A stretch of 64,000 nt of DNA from Levilactobacillus angrenensis (GCF_003946085.1 NZ_RHOB01000002.1:1-64000); one strand, 5' to 3'. Positions 51,990-62,031 are shown, counted from the first letter of the stretch. Made by a program: numbers and translations. The notes: generated by a model not told the origin, from the sequence alone.

Positions 51990-53312
51990 TTGGCAAAAGA
52001 GTTACGCCGAGAAATCGGCACGTTTACCGCCCTGGCAACCGTCATGGGAACCGTGATCGGTGGCGGGGTGTTCTTTAAGACCGCTAGTGTCGTGGCCGCT
52101 AACCATTCGGCCAATATGACGCTCGTGGCTTGGCTTTTAGGTGGGTTATTGACCATCTGTGCTGGCTTGACCAGTGCGGAACTGGCCGCCGCGATTCCCC
52201 GTACTGGGGGCGCGATGCGTTACCTGGAGTACGCTTACGGTAAGCCCGTGGGTTTCTTGATGGGTTGGGCCCAATTACTGGTCTACTATCCCGCCAACAT
52301 TGCGGCACTGTCGATTATTTTTGGCACGCAATGGGTGGCCCTATTTCACCTGGACAGCAGTTGGCAATTACCGGTAGCCATTATCTGTGGCCTCAGCATC
52401 ACGGGGCTAAACTTCCTGGGGGCCAAGGTCGGCGGCTCCGTGCAGTCAGTCGCATTGATTTTTAAATTGATTCCCATCATCGTCATTGTCGGCATTGGCT
52501 TATTTGTGCCGGCCAACGACCCCATCCAGTGGTGGCCCATTACGACCGGCGACCATCTTAACTGGGGCAGTGCCTTCAGCTCCAGCTTACTGGCAACGAT
52601 GTTTGCGTATGATGGCTGGATCAGCATTGGTAATATTGCCGGCGAAATGAAACACCCCGAACGCGACCTGCCCCGCGCCATCGTTATTGGTCTAGCGGGT
52701 ATCACTATCATCTACACGTTAGTCAACTTAGTCTTTCTCAAGACCCTACCGATCGACCTGATTGCTGGTAATCAAAATGCCGCGGCCGATGCTTCCATGA
52801 AGTTGTTCGGTCAATTTGGGGGTAAACTGGTCACGATTGGCATTCTCATCTCCGTTTACGGGGCCATCAACGGCTATACGTTGACCGGGATGCGGGTACC
52901 GTTTGCCATGGCCGAAGAAGACAGCCTGCCATTTTCCAAATACTTCCGGCGCCTGTCTCGCCGGACCTACGTCCCCTACTTTGCTGGGACCGTGCAGTTT
53001 GTCATCGCCCTCATCATGATGTTGATGGGCAGCTTTGACCTGCTGACCGATATGCTGGTCTTTGTCATGTGGTGTTTCAACTGTTTGCTTTTTATCGCCG
53101 TATTCAAGCTCCGGCGAACGGAACCCGAATTGGTACGCCCTTATCGCGTGCCCGGGTTCCCCGTGATTCCGTTGATTGCCCTGTTGGGTGGACTCTTTAT
53201 CCTAGTCACCACCCTGGTCACCGAAACTGGCTTGGCCATCACGGGTCTGGCCCTTACCTTGATTGGCTTGCCAGTCTACTATTGGCATCAACATCATCAG
53301 ACGGTGGAATAA
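51990..53312 (+). CDS. APC family amino acid permease
   Basis: 440 residues, twelve membrane helices. VMGTVIGGGVFFKTASVV is the unwound first helix that binds the substrate backbone in APC transporters, and TSAELAAAIPRTGGAMRYLEYAYG follows as usual. General resemblance to the serine/threonine exchanger SteT group; substrate not determined. The start is TTG at 51990, 10 nt behind GAGAGG; no in-frame ATG comes before the first helix, so the non-ATG start is needed. Single gene with a bidirectional terminator. Confidence 0.87.
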   Translation: MAKELRREIGTFTALATVMGTVIGGGVFFKTASVVAANHSANMTLVAWLLGGLLTICAGLTSAELAAAIPRTGGAMRYLEYAYGKPVGFLMGWAQLLVYYPANIAALSIIFGTQWVALFHLDSSWQLPVAIICGLSITGLNFLGAKVGGSVQSVALIFKLIPIIVIVGIGLFVPANDPIQWWPITTGDHLNWGSAFSSSLLATMFAYDGWISIGNIAGEMKHPERDLPRAIVIGLAGITIIYTLVNLVFLKTLPIDLIAGNQNAAADASMKLFGQFGGKLVTIGILISVYGAINGYTLTGMRVPFAMAEEDSLPFSKYFRRLSRRTYVPYFAGTVQFVIALIMMLMGSFDLLTDMLVFVMWCFNCLLFIAVFKLRRTEPELVRPYRVPGFPVIPLIALLGGLFILVTTLVTETGLAITGLALTLIGLPVYYWHQHHQTVE

Positions 53313-53442
53313 ACATCTAGTCGGTACCTGACACCTACAGTGGCATTTATCAGCAGTGACTAGCCATTGGTCATACCGATGATTGGCCGCCGTACTAACG
53401 ACCACTTTTACCAAAGAAATCGTTAAACGAAATCTATAGTCC

Positions 53443-53484
53443 CAAAAACCTCCTGTCCGGTCTAAACCGAGCAAGAGGTTTTTT
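53443..53484. terminator. Bidirectional terminator between APC permease and gshA
   Basis: AAAACCTC / GAGGTTTT with inner CGGT / ACCG hairpin, As left and Ts right. Confidence 0.85.
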
Positions 53485-53552
53485 CGTTCATCATTAAATT
53501 GGTCAGTTTCTCACGCTACAACCCCCGCTGACTGGGCTCACCCCAACCGCGG

Positions 53553-55070
53553 TTAGTAATGTAGCGGTGTCGGCAACGGTGGTAAGTCAGGAAATAACTG
53601 GTGCAAGCGGGTATTGGGATCCGCCACGTGGGTTTCCCGGTCCTCCAACACCTGCGTCACCCCATCAAAGGTGAACATCAACAAGTCGGCCCCGTTCTCA
53701 TCGCGGACCTGGTAGAATTGCACACCGGCTTGAAGCGCCGTCAAAATGAAGCGTTGAGCCTGGTCACTCAACTGGGCCAGTTGTGGCAAGAGCGCCGGCG
53801 CACTGATGCGGTCATGATACCATTTGCGCGCCACTGCCTGACCAAACTTCATCAGACTGCCCTGGGCCACGTGTTCCAGTAATTTAGCCGCCGGGGTCAG
53901 CTCGGGGTGCATCAAGACCTCTTCTAGATCATCGATGATTTCCCACTGTTCCGTGTGCGTCGCCAGTGCATTGGCCATCGCCCGCATCTCCGCAAAAATA
54001 CGGATACCCTCTGTTTGATATTGTGTGGGGTCTAGTGGATTCTCCAACGCGACGGTCTGGTTTTTGACCCGCGCAGCCGCGAGCTCGGTCGGCAAATCAG
54101 CCGGCAATGGTTGCGTCAACAGGTATAACATGAAAATTTTTAGGAAGTACAACATGTGGCGACTGACCCCATTGGGCGTGAACGGCGTATTGTCAAAATC
54201 CCGCAATTCCAGGTAGCGGATGCCGCCCGTCTGAAAGTCATGGGCGTTTGCCTGTCCCTTGAGCCGTACCGGGCCGTAAAACTCGTGAGCCGAGAAGTAG
54301 GTCCCGTCGTCAATAAAACGCTGGAGCTGGCCTAAATGGGCCGCTAACGAGGTGTAAGTCACCTGTTCCTGGTCGAAATTCACGAAACCAAAGCGACTAT
54401 TGCGGATGCTTCGGACGGGGTGTTGCAATTCCGGTGGCAACGGGTCAAAGAACCCCTTTTCCGCAATCGGGCTGGCACCAAACAAGTAGGTCAGCAGCCA
54501 CTGGTAGCGGACAAAGTTTTGGGCGATGCGAAAATACAGCGCATTCTTAAAGGCCACCAGTGACGAAAATTCTTGGTCATAATGGCTATACAAGCGGTGA
54601 ACGACCGGGTCTGGCAAGCTGTAATTGACGTGGACCCCGGTCAAACAGCCGTGCTGTAAGCCATATTTCTTGATTAAATATTCACGGTAGGGCCGAATGG
54701 CTGGGCGATCAAAGTGATCCGCAATAAATTGCAGGTCGGTTTCGTCCATGACCGGCGGCATGCTCAGCGGCCAGATGCGGTCATCACCTTCCAATGACCG
54801 GTACGCCACCGTTTGTAAGGTATCTAATTGGTCGAGGGTCCCCCCGATATTGGGATTGGGATCCGTGATGACTTCCAACTGGCTTTCCGTGAAGTCTGTT
54901 TGCAAATACGGGTGAAAGGTCCGCGAACCCAGCTGACTGGGATGTGGGCGCCGGCTCAATCGGCCGTGCTGGTCGATCCGCTGCTCCTCGATTTCCAAGC
55001 CAACTAAGCTGTGATACAGCTGTTCCGAAAGATTTTCTGCGCGAATAACTGCTAATAAGTTGTCCAGCAT
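53553..55070 (-). CDS. gshA: Glutamate-cysteine ligase
   Basis: Joins glutamate and cysteine to gamma-glutamylcysteine. 505 residues, starting at the ATG at 55068-55070 (MLDNLLAVI), 8 nt behind AGGGGA; the frame continues eight codons further without a ribosome-binding site. GLEIEEQRI at the start, DFTESQLEVITDPNPN and WPLSMPP, and the MLYFLKIFMLYLL segment belong to the GshA domain of Gram-positive GshAB. The ATP-grasp glutathione synthetase half of GshF/GshAB (about 250 residues) is missing, so this enzyme alone would stop at gamma-glutamylcysteine. Single gene. The 325 bp before it (55071-55395) hold only the pdp terminator, apart from a CTGGCCGCC repeat edge near 55298. Confidence 0.88.
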   Translation of the reverse strand: MLDNLLAVIRAENLSEQLYHSLVGLEIEEQRIDQHGRLSRRPHPSQLGSRTFHPYLQTDFTESQLEVITDPNPNIGGTLDQLDTLQTVAYRSLEGDDRIWPLSMPPVMDETDLQFIADHFDRPAIRPYREYLIKKYGLQHGCLTGVHVNYSLPDPVVHRLYSHYDQEFSSLVAFKNALYFRIAQNFVRYQWLLTYLFGASPIAEKGFFDPLPPELQHPVRSIRNSRFGFVNFDQEQVTYTSLAAHLGQLQRFIDDGTYFSAHEFYGPVRLKGQANAHDFQTGGIRYLELRDFDNTPFTPNGVSRHMLYFLKIFMLYLLTQPLPADLPTELAAARVKNQTVALENPLDPTQYQTEGIRIFAEMRAMANALATHTEQWEIIDDLEEVLMHPELTPAAKLLEHVAQGSLMKFGQAVARKWYHDRISAPALLPQLAQLSDQAQRFILTALQAGVQFYQVRDENGADLLMFTFDGVTQVLEDRETHVADPNTRLHQLFPDLPPLPTPLHY

Positions 55071-55333
55071 GACGGTACATCCCCTAACTGTCAAGATGAG
55101 TGTGACAAACGCTAAAGGTCGTCAGTCGACTAGCACTGGGCCTGCCCGGTCGTGACTGCGACCGACTCGCTTCCAATCTTTAGTTAACCTAAAGTGTAAA
55201 CAATATTGGCGCCCATGTCACTCATATTTAGTCACTTTTTTCAAAAAGATTCAGTGACCGTCTTATCCCCGTGAATTGGGCGAAAAATAAGCGTAACTGG
55301 CCGCCTCTCAGCTGGAGGCCCCCACTGTTGCAA

Positions 55334-55368
55334 CAAAAAGACCAGCTAGCCCGTAGCCAGTTGGTCTT
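55334..55368 (-). terminator. Terminator of the deo/pdp operon
   Basis: AAGACCAGCT / AGTTGGTCTT (one G-T pair) followed by five Ts on the minus strand. Confidence 0.85.
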
Positions 55369-55395
55369 GTCGTGGAGATGAAGCTATCGTAATGC

Positions 55396-56694
55396 CTACC
55401 GCACCGTTTCGTGAATCAGCGTGATTGGTTCTGCTGAATCGCTGATTTCGATGTTGTCATAGAGCATCTTCTTGATGTCATCAACGTTTTCCCGGTTGCT
55501 GTAGATGGTCAGTAAGGTGTCGCCGGCCTTGACCGCGTCGCCCACCTTCTTGTTCATCATGATACCAACCGCGTAATCGAGCTTGTCGTCAGCCTTTTGC
55601 CGGCCACCACCGAGTAACATCCCGGCGATCCCCATTTCATCGGCTTCGACCTTGCTAACGACCCCGTCAGTCTTAGCTGGCAGGGCAATCTTGTACTTGG
55701 CTTGTGGCATGATTTCTGGGTGGTCGATGACGTTCCGGTCGCCGCCTTGTGCCGCGATCATGTCACCAAACTTCTTCAGTGCTGAGCCATCTTCAATGGT
55801 CTTTTCACACATCGCCCGTGCCGTCTTCAAATCGTCGGCCTTGCCGGACATGACAACCATGTGAGAACCCAAGGTCAAGACTAAGTCTGTGATGTCAGCG
55901 GGTGCTTGGCCCTTCAAGAGGTCGATGGATTCCTTGATTTCCAAGGCGTTCCCAATGGCGTTCCCCAGGGGTTGGTTCATATCGGAAATGATGGCCATGC
56001 AGTTCATGCCGACCCCTTTACCGATGCCCACTAAGGCTTTGGCTAATTCACGGGAATCGTCAAGGGTCTTCATGAAGGCCCCGGCACCGGTCTTCACGTC
56101 GATTACCAACGCGTCGGTCCCGGAAGCAATCTTCTTACTCATGATGGAGCTGGCAATCAGTGGAATAGAATCCACGGTATCCGTCACGTCACGCAAGGCG
56201 TAGATCTTCTTGTCGGCCGGCGCAATGTTTCCGGTAGCCCCGACGATAGCTAAGCCTTCGTTCTTGACTTGCTTCTTGAAGTCGTCTTCGCTGATTTCAA
56301 CTTGGTATCCTGGAATCGCTTCCAATTTATCCAACGTGCCACCCGTGTGCCCCAGACCACGCCCAGAGATCATCGGGACAGGAATGCCCAGTGCGGCCAC
56401 GATTGGGGCCAACGGAATACTGGTCTTGTCCCCAACACCACCGGTCGAGTGCTTGTCGACCTTAACGCCCGGAATACTGGATAAGTCCAAATGGTCCCCA
56501 GACTTCATCATAGCCATGGTCAGTTCTGACCGTTCGGCATCCGTCATGTCATTGAAGTACGTTGCCATTAAGAAGGCACTGGTTTGGTAATCGGGAATCT
56601 CTCCGGAAACGACGCCGTCAACGAAGGTTTGGATTTCTTCTTTAGTTAATTCGCCACCGTTACGTTTCTTATCAATAATGTCTACCATTCTCAT
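55396..56694 (-). CDS. pdp: Pyrimidine-nucleoside phosphorylase
   Basis: Splits thymidine, deoxyuridine and uridine to base and (deoxy)ribose 1-phosphate. 432 residues. The thymidine-phosphorylase signature [21 protein letters not shown] is complete and [12 protein letters not shown] binds phosphate. Start ATG 10 nt behind GGAG; the second ATG (MVDII) is too close to it. Last gene of the deo segment, 18 bp after the regulator. The product sugar phosphate is the substrate of deoB. Confidence 0.95.
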   Translation of the reverse strand: MRMVDIIDKKRNGGELTKEEIQTFVDGVVSGEIPDYQTSAFLMATYFNDMTDAERSELTMAMMKSGDHLDLSSIPGVKVDKHSTGGVGDKTSIPLAPIVAALGIPVPMISGRGLGHTGGTLDKLEAIPGYQVEISEDDFKKQVKNEGLAIVGATGNIAPADKKIYALRDVTDTVDSIPLIASSIMSKKIASGTDALVIDVKTGAGAFMKTLDDSRELAKALVGIGKGVGMNCMAIISDMNQPLGNAIGNALEIKESIDLLKGQAPADITDLVLTLGSHMVVMSGKADDLKTARAMCEKTIEDGSALKKFGDMIAAQGGDRNVIDHPEIMPQAKYKIALPAKTDGVVSKVEADEMGIAGMLLGGGRQKADDKLDYAVGIMMNKKVGDAVKAGDTLLTIYSNRENVDDIKKMLYDNIEISDSAEPITLIHETVR

Positions 56695-56712
56695 GTTTCA
56701 GCCACTCCATTT

Positions 56713-57678
56713 CTAATTGGCCACCGCATTGGGTGACACTTTAAGTAGTTGTGCTGCTGCGTGTTGATCGATAATGAGACAATTCGGGTAGCCGCCTAAC
56801 AAGGCCGCCTTAACGGCCGGGACTTTGGCATCCCCCGCTGCCACCAGAATCGAATGTTCCTTTTGCTTGAGACTGTCCAAATTGATGCCGATAGTCCGCT
56901 CATTCAGCGATGGATTGACGATTTCACCATTTTCGTCAATGTAGCGCGAGAAGATATCCCCCACTGCATGTTCCTGGAGCGCGGCCTTTTCCGGTTCGCT
57001 CAGGTAACCTAGCTGAAAGACTAACGCGTTATTGCGGACGGTCCCGACTGAGTAAATGGCGATATTGGCCTGCTCACCCAGCTCGAGGAGGTACTGAATG
57101 TGCCGTTCCTTCTCCACCAATTCCTTAGTTTGTTGGTGGTCGAAGATGACCGGCAACGGTAAGTACTGGGGCACGGCGTGAAAAGCGTTGGCAAAGGCGT
57201 CAATGCTTTCATAAGCGTACGTGTGCTCCGTGGAATAACTCACGCTCCCTTTGAGCTGAATCACCTCAACGCCGGTCAACGTATCCGGCGCTAAGTTAGA
57301 CCCAATCGCATAAATCGTTTTCCCCCAACCGATCCCGATAACGTCGTGTTCCTGCACGATGTCTTCGAGATAGCGAGCCGCGTACGACCCCACGGCATTT
57401 AACAATTCCGCGTTGGCGGTCAACTGAGTTGGCACCACGTGAACTTCCACGTGATAGGCCGCGGTCAACGCCTGTTCCAGCGTCTGCACGTCCTGCACGG
57501 GGTCCACGATTTGAATCCGCACCAATCCTTGTTCACGAGCAAATTGAAGGAGCCGGGAAACTGTCGGCCGGGAAATTCCCAGTTGTTGAGCAATCTGACT
57601 TTGGCTCTGGTCAGCTTGATAATACATTTTCGCAACGGTCAACCCTTGCGCTAATCGCTGTTCCGTCGTCTCTGCCAT
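56713..57678 (-). CDS. deoR: Deoxyribonucleoside regulator, SorC/DeoR family
   Basis: 321 residues. N-terminal HTH: YYQADQSQSQIAQQLGISRPTVSRLL (about 15-42); the remainder is a SorC-type sugar-binding domain that should bind deoxyribose 5-phosphate, as in Bacillus DeoR. Its position inside the nucleoside operon supports that role, although Bacillus deoR is monocistronic and upstream of its operon. Start ATG behind GAGGAGGAAA. A terminator after deoD (57822-57856) means it and pdp probably have a promoter or read-through of their own; TTGTCA-17-TGATAG in the gap is a weak candidate. Confidence 0.9.
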   Translation of the reverse strand: MAETTEQRLAQGLTVAKMYYQADQSQSQIAQQLGISRPTVSRLLQFAREQGLVRIQIVDPVQDVQTLEQALTAAYHVEVHVVPTQLTANAELLNAVGSYAARYLEDIVQEHDVIGIGWGKTIYAIGSNLAPDTLTGVEVIQLKGSVSYSTEHTYAYESIDAFANAFHAVPQYLPLPVIFDHQQTKELVEKERHIQYLLELGEQANIAIYSVGTVRNNALVFQLGYLSEPEKAALQEHAVGDIFSRYIDENGEIVNPSLNERTIGINLDSLKQKEHSILVAAGDAKVPAVKAALLGGYPNCLIIDQHAAAQLLKVSPNAVAN

Positions 57679-57821
57679 CCCGTTTCCTCCTCACTATCAT
57701 TTTTTGCAATCTGCTGTGACAAACCGCTTGTGTCAGTCAACGGTTAAGGGAGTCCGTCTCAAGCAGGCGCCTAATTAACCGTGAGTCATGTACAGCAAGC
57801 GGCTCATCTTATTTACTTTCA

Positions 57822-57856
57822 GAAAACGGGTGCGACACCGTGTCCGCACCCGTTAG
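57822..57856 (-). terminator. Intra-operon terminator after deoD
   Basis: AACGGGTGCG / CGCACCCGTT, perfect 10-bp arms, followed by TTTTCT on the minus strand; within the deo operon between deoD and deoR. Confidence 0.88.
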
Positions 57857-57859
57857 TGT

Positions 57860-58567
57860 TTAACCTTTAACGGCTGTGTCTAACGCAACCTTGATCATGT
57901 CGTTGAAGGACTTTTCCCGTTCCTCAGGCGTCGTTGATTCACCGGTAATCAAGTGGTTACTGATGGTCAAGACGGATAAGGCCCGGACGTGGTACTTCGC
58001 TGCCAACATGAAGAGCGCTGTGGATTCCATTTCAGTAGCAATCACACCGTAATCAACCAGCTTTTGCCGGTCCATTTCATCGTTGTAGAACCGGTCTTCG
58101 GCTAAGACGTTGCCGACCCGAACGGGGATGTTCAAATCTTGGGCCACGTGGTAAGCCGTATCCAGCAAGCCAAAGTCACTGATTGGCGCATAGTAGATGC
58201 CAGGGCCAAACGTGTTTTGGATGATGGATGAATCGGTCGTAGCTGCTTGTGCCAGCACCACGTCACGAACGTGAACATCTGGGCTCATCCCACCGGACGT
58301 CCCGACCCGGAACAAGGTCTTAGCACCGTAGTCTCTGATCAGTTCGTTAGCGTAAATGGAAATTGAAGGAATCCCCATCCCCGTTCCTTGAACGGAAATG
58401 CGTTTGCCCTTGTAAGTCCCGGTATAGCCGAAGCAGTTCCGGACCTTATTGTAGCAAACTGGGTTTTCTAAGAAGGTTTCAGCAATGTACTTTGCCCGTA
58501 ATGGGTCACCTGGCATTAAAACAGTATCAGCAATGTCGCCTTTTTTCGCTTCAATATGATTACTCAT
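57860..58567 (-). CDS. deoD: Purine-nucleoside phosphorylase, DeoD type
   Basis: Splits inosine, guanosine and deoxy forms to base and ribose 1-phosphate. 235 residues, hexameric type. [30 protein letters not shown] is the N-terminus; [22 protein letters not shown] (phosphate) and [10 protein letters not shown] (ribose) are the active-site segments. Start ATG behind AGGAGG. 28 bp after deoB. In the same operon as the mutase and aldolase that use the product. Confidence 0.95.
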   Translation of the reverse strand: MSNHIEAKKGDIADTVLMPGDPLRAKYIAETFLENPVCYNKVRNCFGYTGTYKGKRISVQGTGMGIPSISIYANELIRDYGAKTLFRVGTSGGMSPDVHVRDVVLAQAATTDSSIIQNTFGPGIYYAPISDFGLLDTAYHVAQDLNIPVRVGNVLAEDRFYNDEMDRQKLVDYGVIATEMESTALFMLAAKYHVRALSVLTISNHLITGESTTPEEREKSFNDMIKVALDTAVKG

Positions 58568-58595
58568 GATTAGTTCCTCCTAAAATGGTTGTTCA

Positions 58596-59783
58596 CTATT
58601 TCAAGTCTGCTAAGAAACTGTGGCCTTCATCGTTGCCAGCCACACCAAAGTTATCAAGCACAGTTGCGCCAAAGTCAGCAAATGGTGACCGAACACCTAA
58701 GCTCCCACCTTGCTTAAAGCTTGGTGAGTAGACCAGCAATGGCACTTGTTCACGGGTGTGATCGGAACCCTTGAAGGTTGGGTCGTTCCCGTGGTCAGCG
58801 GTGATCATCAACAGGTCATCGTCATGCATGTTGTCTAAGACGGTCCCCAGGCGTTTGTCAAAGTCCATCAGGGCTTGACCGAAGCCTTCAGGGTTGCGCC
58901 GGTGACCATACATGGCATCGAAATCAACCAAGTTAATGAAGCAAAAGCCGGTAAAGTCTTCGGCCATGACGTGATCGACGTGGTCCATCCCGTCCATGTT
59001 GCTTTCGTTGTGGTAGCCTTCGTCAATCCCGTGACCAGAGAAGATATCGTTGGTCTTGCCGACAGCGACCACGTGAACACCAGCCTTTTGCAAGCGATCC
59101 AAGTCGGTTTCGTCGGTAGGTTCCAACGTGAAGTCCCGCCGGTTAGCGGTCCGCGTAAAGTGTTGGGCATCAGGACCCACATATGGCCGGGCAATGATCC
59201 GCCCAACTAAGTATTCTGGACCGTTGACCAAGGAACGAGCGTACTCACAAATCTTGTAGAGTTCATCCAACGGAATGACATCTTCATGAGCTGCGATTTG
59301 TAAAACGGAGTCGCCAGAGGTGTAGACGATCAGGTCGCCCTTAGCCATCTGTTGTTCCCCTAATTCAGCGATGATCTTGGTCCCAGATTCTGGCCGGTTA
59401 CCAATGACTTTGCGGCCAGAGAATTTTTCCAATTTGTCGATGATGTCGGCTGGGAAGCCATTCGGGAACGTGCTAAGCGCCTTACGAACTGGCAAGCCCA
59501 TCATTTCCCAGTGGCCATCCATGGAATCCTTACCGGCTGAGACTTCGCGCATCTTACCGTAGTAAGCGTGCGGGTCGTCAGCAACGGGCACACCTTCGAT
59601 TGGCGTGTCGCGCAGGTTAGATAACCCAATCTTAGCCAAGTTCGGTAACGCCAGCTTGCCAGCAAAATGTTGGCCGACGTGACCCAACGTGTCAGAACCT
59701 TCATCGTCGTACTTAGCGGCATCGGGAGCGGCCCCGGTACCCACTGAATCCATGACTAAACCAAAAATGCGTTTGAACTTCAT
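58596..59783 (-). CDS. deoB: Phosphopentomutase
   Basis: Interconverts ribose/deoxyribose 1- and 5-phosphates. 395 residues, alkaline-phosphatase fold with two Mn ions: [42 protein letters not shown], and [19 protein letters not shown] with metal ligands. Ser87 in KDSMDGHW stands where the Bacillus enzyme has its phosphorylated Thr85. Start ATG; 30 bp after deoC. Links the two phosphorylases with the aldolase. Confidence 0.95.
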   Translation of the reverse strand: MKFKRIFGLVMDSVGTGAAPDAAKYDDEGSDTLGHVGQHFAGKLALPNLAKIGLSNLRDTPIEGVPVADDPHAYYGKMREVSAGKDSMDGHWEMMGLPVRKALSTFPNGFPADIIDKLEKFSGRKVIGNRPESGTKIIAELGEQQMAKGDLIVYTSGDSVLQIAAHEDVIPLDELYKICEYARSLVNGPEYLVGRIIARPYVGPDAQHFTRTANRRDFTLEPTDETDLDRLQKAGVHVVAVGKTNDIFSGHGIDEGYHNESNMDGMDHVDHVMAEDFTGFCFINLVDFDAMYGHRRNPEGFGQALMDFDKRLGTVLDNMHDDDLLMITADHGNDPTFKGSDHTREQVPLLVYSPSFKQGGSLGVRSPFADFGATVLDNFGVAGNDEGHSFLADLK

Positions 59784-59813
59784 ACCTACATACCCGCTTT
59801 CAAAAAATTAAGT

Positions 59814-60503
59814 CTAATAGCCTGCCTTGGCACCTGCGTCGGCACCGGTCAAGATAGCGACCGTCGCACTGACACCTAAACGACTGGCACCGGCATCGAT
59901 CATTTCTAAGGCTTCGTCCCAGCTGTGAACACCACCGGAAGCCTTGACGCCTAACCGGTCACCAACGGTCTCACGCATCAACTTCACGTCTTCGACCTTC
60001 GCACCGGCAGTGGAGAACCCAGTGGACGTCTTAACGAAGTCAGCGCCGGCCTTTTCACTCAGCTTGCAGCCTAAGACGATTTCGTCCTTGGTCAACAGGC
60101 AAGTTTCCAAGATAACCTTCAAGAGCTTACCCTTGGCGTGAACGGCATCAGCCAAGGCCTTGATGTCGGCTTCAACAACATCATTGTTCCCCGACTTCAA
60201 TTCACCGATATTGATGACCATATCAATTTCTTCGGCGCCGTCGTCAATAGCCTTGTTGGCTTCGAAGACTTCACTATCCGTGGCCATGGCCCCTAATGGG
60301 AAGCCGACAACGGCGATTGGATTGACGTCGCTGTCCTTCAATTGTTCAGCAACGAATGGAATCCAGTAAGAGTTAACGCAGACAGAAGCGGTGTCAAATT
60401 GCTTGGCTTCGTCACAGGTTTGTTTAATGCTGGCCTCGGTGGCATCAGCTTTTAAGTTCGTGTGATCAATGTATTTTGCGACTTGTGCTTTGGTTAATGT
60501 CAT
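59814..60503 (-). CDS. deoC: Deoxyribose-phosphate aldolase
   Basis: Cleaves deoxyribose 5-phosphate to acetaldehyde and glyceraldehyde 3-phosphate, letting DNA nucleosides feed glycolysis. 229 residues, TIM barrel. [11 protein letters not shown] carries the Schiff-base Lys158; GVKASGG carries Lys187. First gene of the operon, behind AAAGGGG, with promoter at 60534-60562, palindrome and cre site upstream. Confidence 0.96.
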   Translation of the reverse strand: MTLTKAQVAKYIDHTNLKADATEASIKQTCDEAKQFDTASVCVNSYWIPFVAEQLKDSDVNPIAVVGFPLGAMATDSEVFEANKAIDDGAEEIDMVINIGELKSGNNDVVEADIKALADAVHAKGKLLKVILETCLLTKDEIVLGCKLSEKAGADFVKTSTGFSTAGAKVEDVKLMRETVGDRLGVKASGGVHSWDEALEMIDAGASRLGVSATVAILTGADAGAKAGY

Positions 60504-60533
60504 TATATGAAACCCCTTTCATTTATCACCAAT

Positions 60534-60562
60534 AGCATACCGGATAGCTGCACATTTGTAAA
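60534..60562 (-). promoter_or_regulatory. Promoter of the deo operon
   Basis: Minus-strand TTTACA (60557-60562) and TATGCT (60534-60539), 17-bp spacer. Confidence 0.65.
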
Positions 60563-60570
60563 CCCCCGGA

Positions 60571-60586
60571 TTGAACCGCTGTTCAA
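60571..60586. promoter_or_regulatory. Candidate DeoR operator
   Basis: TTGAAC-CGCT-GTTCAA, perfect 6-bp arms, 8 bp upstream of the deo -35; a half site GTGAAC follows at 60591-60596. The B. subtilis DeoR palindrome is, as I recall, ATTGAA...TTCAAT-like, which fits in form. Confidence 0.6.
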
Positions 60587-60666
60587 AATCGTGAACGAAC
60601 GTGCAGGGGGTGGGCGAAAAAGTTTCACTTATTGGGTTAATCGTTTTACTTAATCAAAGCCCGTCG

Positions 60667-60680
60667 TGATAGCGTTTTCA
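60667..60680 (-). promoter_or_regulatory. CcpA cre site upstream of deoC
   Basis: On the minus strand TGAAAACGCTATCA, 14 of 14 to TGWAARCGYTWWCW and one base different from the site at 41459. It lies about 105 bp upstream of the deo -35; TTGAAA overlapping it could be the -35 of a further promoter. Confidence 0.75.
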
Positions 60681-60748
60681 AAAATTCTTGTGAAATCTGA
60701 TAGTTCATGGGGACGACGTTGAAGGGCCTCATTTTTACGGTAAAAAAT

Positions 60749-60790
60749 TTTTAAAAAAAATCGGCCGGACACGATTATCCAGTCGATTTT
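60749..60790 (-). terminator. Terminator of the secreted-protein gene
   Basis: Minus-strand AAATCG--TGGA / TCCG--CGATTT hairpin followed by eight Ts. Confidence 0.82.
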
Positions 60791-60808
60791 GCGTTAAATT
60801 TCAATGAT

Positions 60809-61657
60809 TTAGTCAGGCATCTGATCACGGATGGCCTGGCCGACTTCGGTATTGGTCGGGCAGAACAGCGCGTGCTTCTCACTAACATAATACGTATCCC
60901 ACTTATCAGAAATAGCTTGATAGGTGGCTGCGGTAAATTCACTCTTCATCATTCGCACTTGCAACGGTGCAGAGAACATATTCTGGGTCACGTAGGGAAA
61001 GCCGTCCTCATCGTAAGGTACATTATCGACGTGATAGAACGTCAGTCCGTTCACTTGGCCTTTCAAATCTGGCAAGCTGAGCCATTCCTGCCAAGAAATA
61101 TGTTTGTTGGTCTTGATGTAGAATTTCGTGCTGGTTGACGTCGTGGCCGGCGTAGTCTGCGATTTGCTAGACTGCCCTTTCCCACTGGTTACTGCAGGGG
61201 TTGTTTGTGTTGCTTCGGCAGTACTACTAGTAGAACGCGTCGTCGCAGATTTTCGCGTTGGCTGTACCGAGTTAGTCGTGTTTGTAGAGCGTTTCTTGGT
61301 AGCCTTCTTTGGTCGACTGTAGACTAGATACTTTTCGTTTACCCAGACGCCCTTTCCTTTATACGTCACGTAAACATACTCATAGTTACCTAAAGACATG
61401 GCCTTAATCTGATGAACCACTTTATTTTTCTTCGTCCCCAGGCGATACGCCCGCTTCAAACGATACCGGTTATGCTTTACCTTATGTAGTGTATAGGCGT
61501 AGTGCTTGTAACCAGATTTGCGGAACTTAAACGTATTCCGTGCCCACGCGTGCATCCAATTCAGTCGATAACTCTTAGCGGCCTGCGCTGGCTGAGGCAC
61601 CAAGCCACCGCTAATTAATCCGCCTAGAACTAACAATCCAACGATACTTTTCTTCAT
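60809..61657 (-). CDS. Secreted protein of unknown function (282 aa)
   Basis: Signal peptide MKKSIVGLLVLGGLISGGLVPQPAQA-A (about 1-26). The mature part has a basic, tyrosine-rich domain (about 28-115) with two YKHYAYTLHKV / YEYVYVTYKGKGVWVNEKYL segments like surface-layer SLAP or SH3-type repeats, a Ser/Thr-rich linker (about 120-180), and a C-terminal acidic domain with Tyr and two Met-rich strands. I start at the ATG at 61655-61657, 8 nt behind AGGGGA; the ATG three codons upstream overlaps that site. Promoter at 61748-61776. No family recognised; cell-wall binding is likely from composition. Confidence 0.7.
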   Translation of the reverse strand: MKKSIVGLLVLGGLISGGLVPQPAQAAKSYRLNWMHAWARNTFKFRKSGYKHYAYTLHKVKHNRYRLKRAYRLGTKKNKVVHQIKAMSLGNYEYVYVTYKGKGVWVNEKYLVYSRPKKATKKRSTNTTNSVQPTRKSATTRSTSSTAEATQTTPAVTSGKGQSSKSQTTPATTSTSTKFYIKTNKHISWQEWLSLPDLKGQVNGLTFYHVDNVPYDEDGFPYVTQNMFSAPLQVRMMKSEFTAATYQAISDKWDTYYVSEKHALFCPTNTEVGQAIRDQMPD

Positions 61658-61747
61658 ACAATCCATCCCCTACCGGCTTCTACCGAGGCCAATTTGTGTA
61701 TCGGACGCCTTCATCTTCAAGCAATGCGCCACTGACACAACCTCTTT

Positions 61748-61776
61748 AGTCTACCCACAGTAGAATGCGTTGTCAA
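61748..61776 (-). promoter_or_regulatory. Promoter of the secreted-protein gene
   Basis: Minus-strand TTGACA (61771-61776) and TAGACT (61748-61753), 17-bp spacer. The remaining 61777-62029 shows no gene or site I can name. Confidence 0.6.
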
Positions 61777-62031
61777 CAATCGCTCGCCTAAAAAGTTCAG
61801 GGGTCTAACCCTATGTCCTGTTGTTACCAGAACCGCCCCATTGCATTTGTCTTGACCCCATCACCAGAAGCTGGTAAGCTAACGCACAATAATAGATTTA
61901 CCATTAATCTACTAACGACTCATATCTTTCTACTGTAAAACCTTTTCGCTATGCCGTAATTAAGGACAGGAGGTTGGTAAGGTCAACACCCAATCATCAA
62001 ATAATCATCTTACCCAACAGTTTACGGGCGC

